Shown here piece by piece: positions 19,328-19,358 of a stretch of 19,358 nucleotides of DNA (positions are counted from its first letter, which is position 1; every line of letters begins with the position of its first letter). A program made the position numbers and the translations under genes. Below the pieces are notes generated by a model. That model saw nothing but the letters and a program-made list of their open reading frames with translations. It did not search any database and was not told where the DNA came from. Location of the stretch: contig ML210458.1 of the NCBI GenBank assembly GCA_004369085.1, positions 6,055 to 25,412 on the forward strand. Direction: 5' to 3'. This DNA comes from Coprinopsis marcescibilis. Lineage: Eukaryota; Basidiomycota; Agaricomycetes; Agaricales; Psathyrellaceae.

Positions 19328-19358
19328 GGGGAAACGAATTCAATAAAGTTAACAATTA

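Overview
The window looks like nuclear DNA of a mushroom-forming basidiomycete (Agaricomycetes). Coding exons are split by many introns of about 45-100 nt. Two genes belong to a multi-span membrane family that I know from Agaricomycetes. There is a Ty3/gypsy element with a chromodomain and a decayed PIF/Harbinger transposase of the type common in these fungi. No bacterial features, tRNA, rRNA or CRISPR array were seen.

Layout. 97-412: minisatellite of 11-bp units, next to a broken Harbinger transposase (430-1010, minus). 1438-2695 (plus): five-exon membrane protein with a TATA box. 2696-4269: no convincing gene. 4270-6057 (minus): 595-codon single-pass membrane protein of low complexity with a PPxY tail. 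6058-7350: shared divergent upstream region. 7353-10718 (plus): about 1,079-aa nuclear-type protein with a partial CCCH-like finger, an RS-rich stretch and coiled coils. 10719-11284: AT-rich spacer with a hairpin and a duplication. 11285-14694 (plus): 5'-truncated chromodomain Ty3/gypsy element with the end of pol, an extra ORF carrying a CCHC zinc knuckle, and a 401-bp 3' LTR. 14926-16165 (minus): four-exon paralogue of the first membrane protein. 16931-17349 (minus): two-exon mitochondrial ribosomal protein mL54, which has no long ORF and appears only after splicing. 17350-18635: no gene recognised. 18636-19327 (minus): small three-exon gene of unknown function.

The host genes do not form an obvious pathway. 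The most unusual part is the retroelement. A gag-like zinc-knuckle ORF lies downstream of the integrase, and its stop codon touches the 3' LTR. Thirteen of the 15 premature stops in the element are TGA, while the frames are otherwise almost free of indels. The two membrane-protein paralogues lie in opposite orientation about 12 kb apart. They share a 79-nt exon and the position of the last intron, but one has replaced that intron's GT donor with GC.

Exon boundaries were worked out by hand from splice consensus, reading phase and comparison of the two paralogues. They are models, not transcript evidence.
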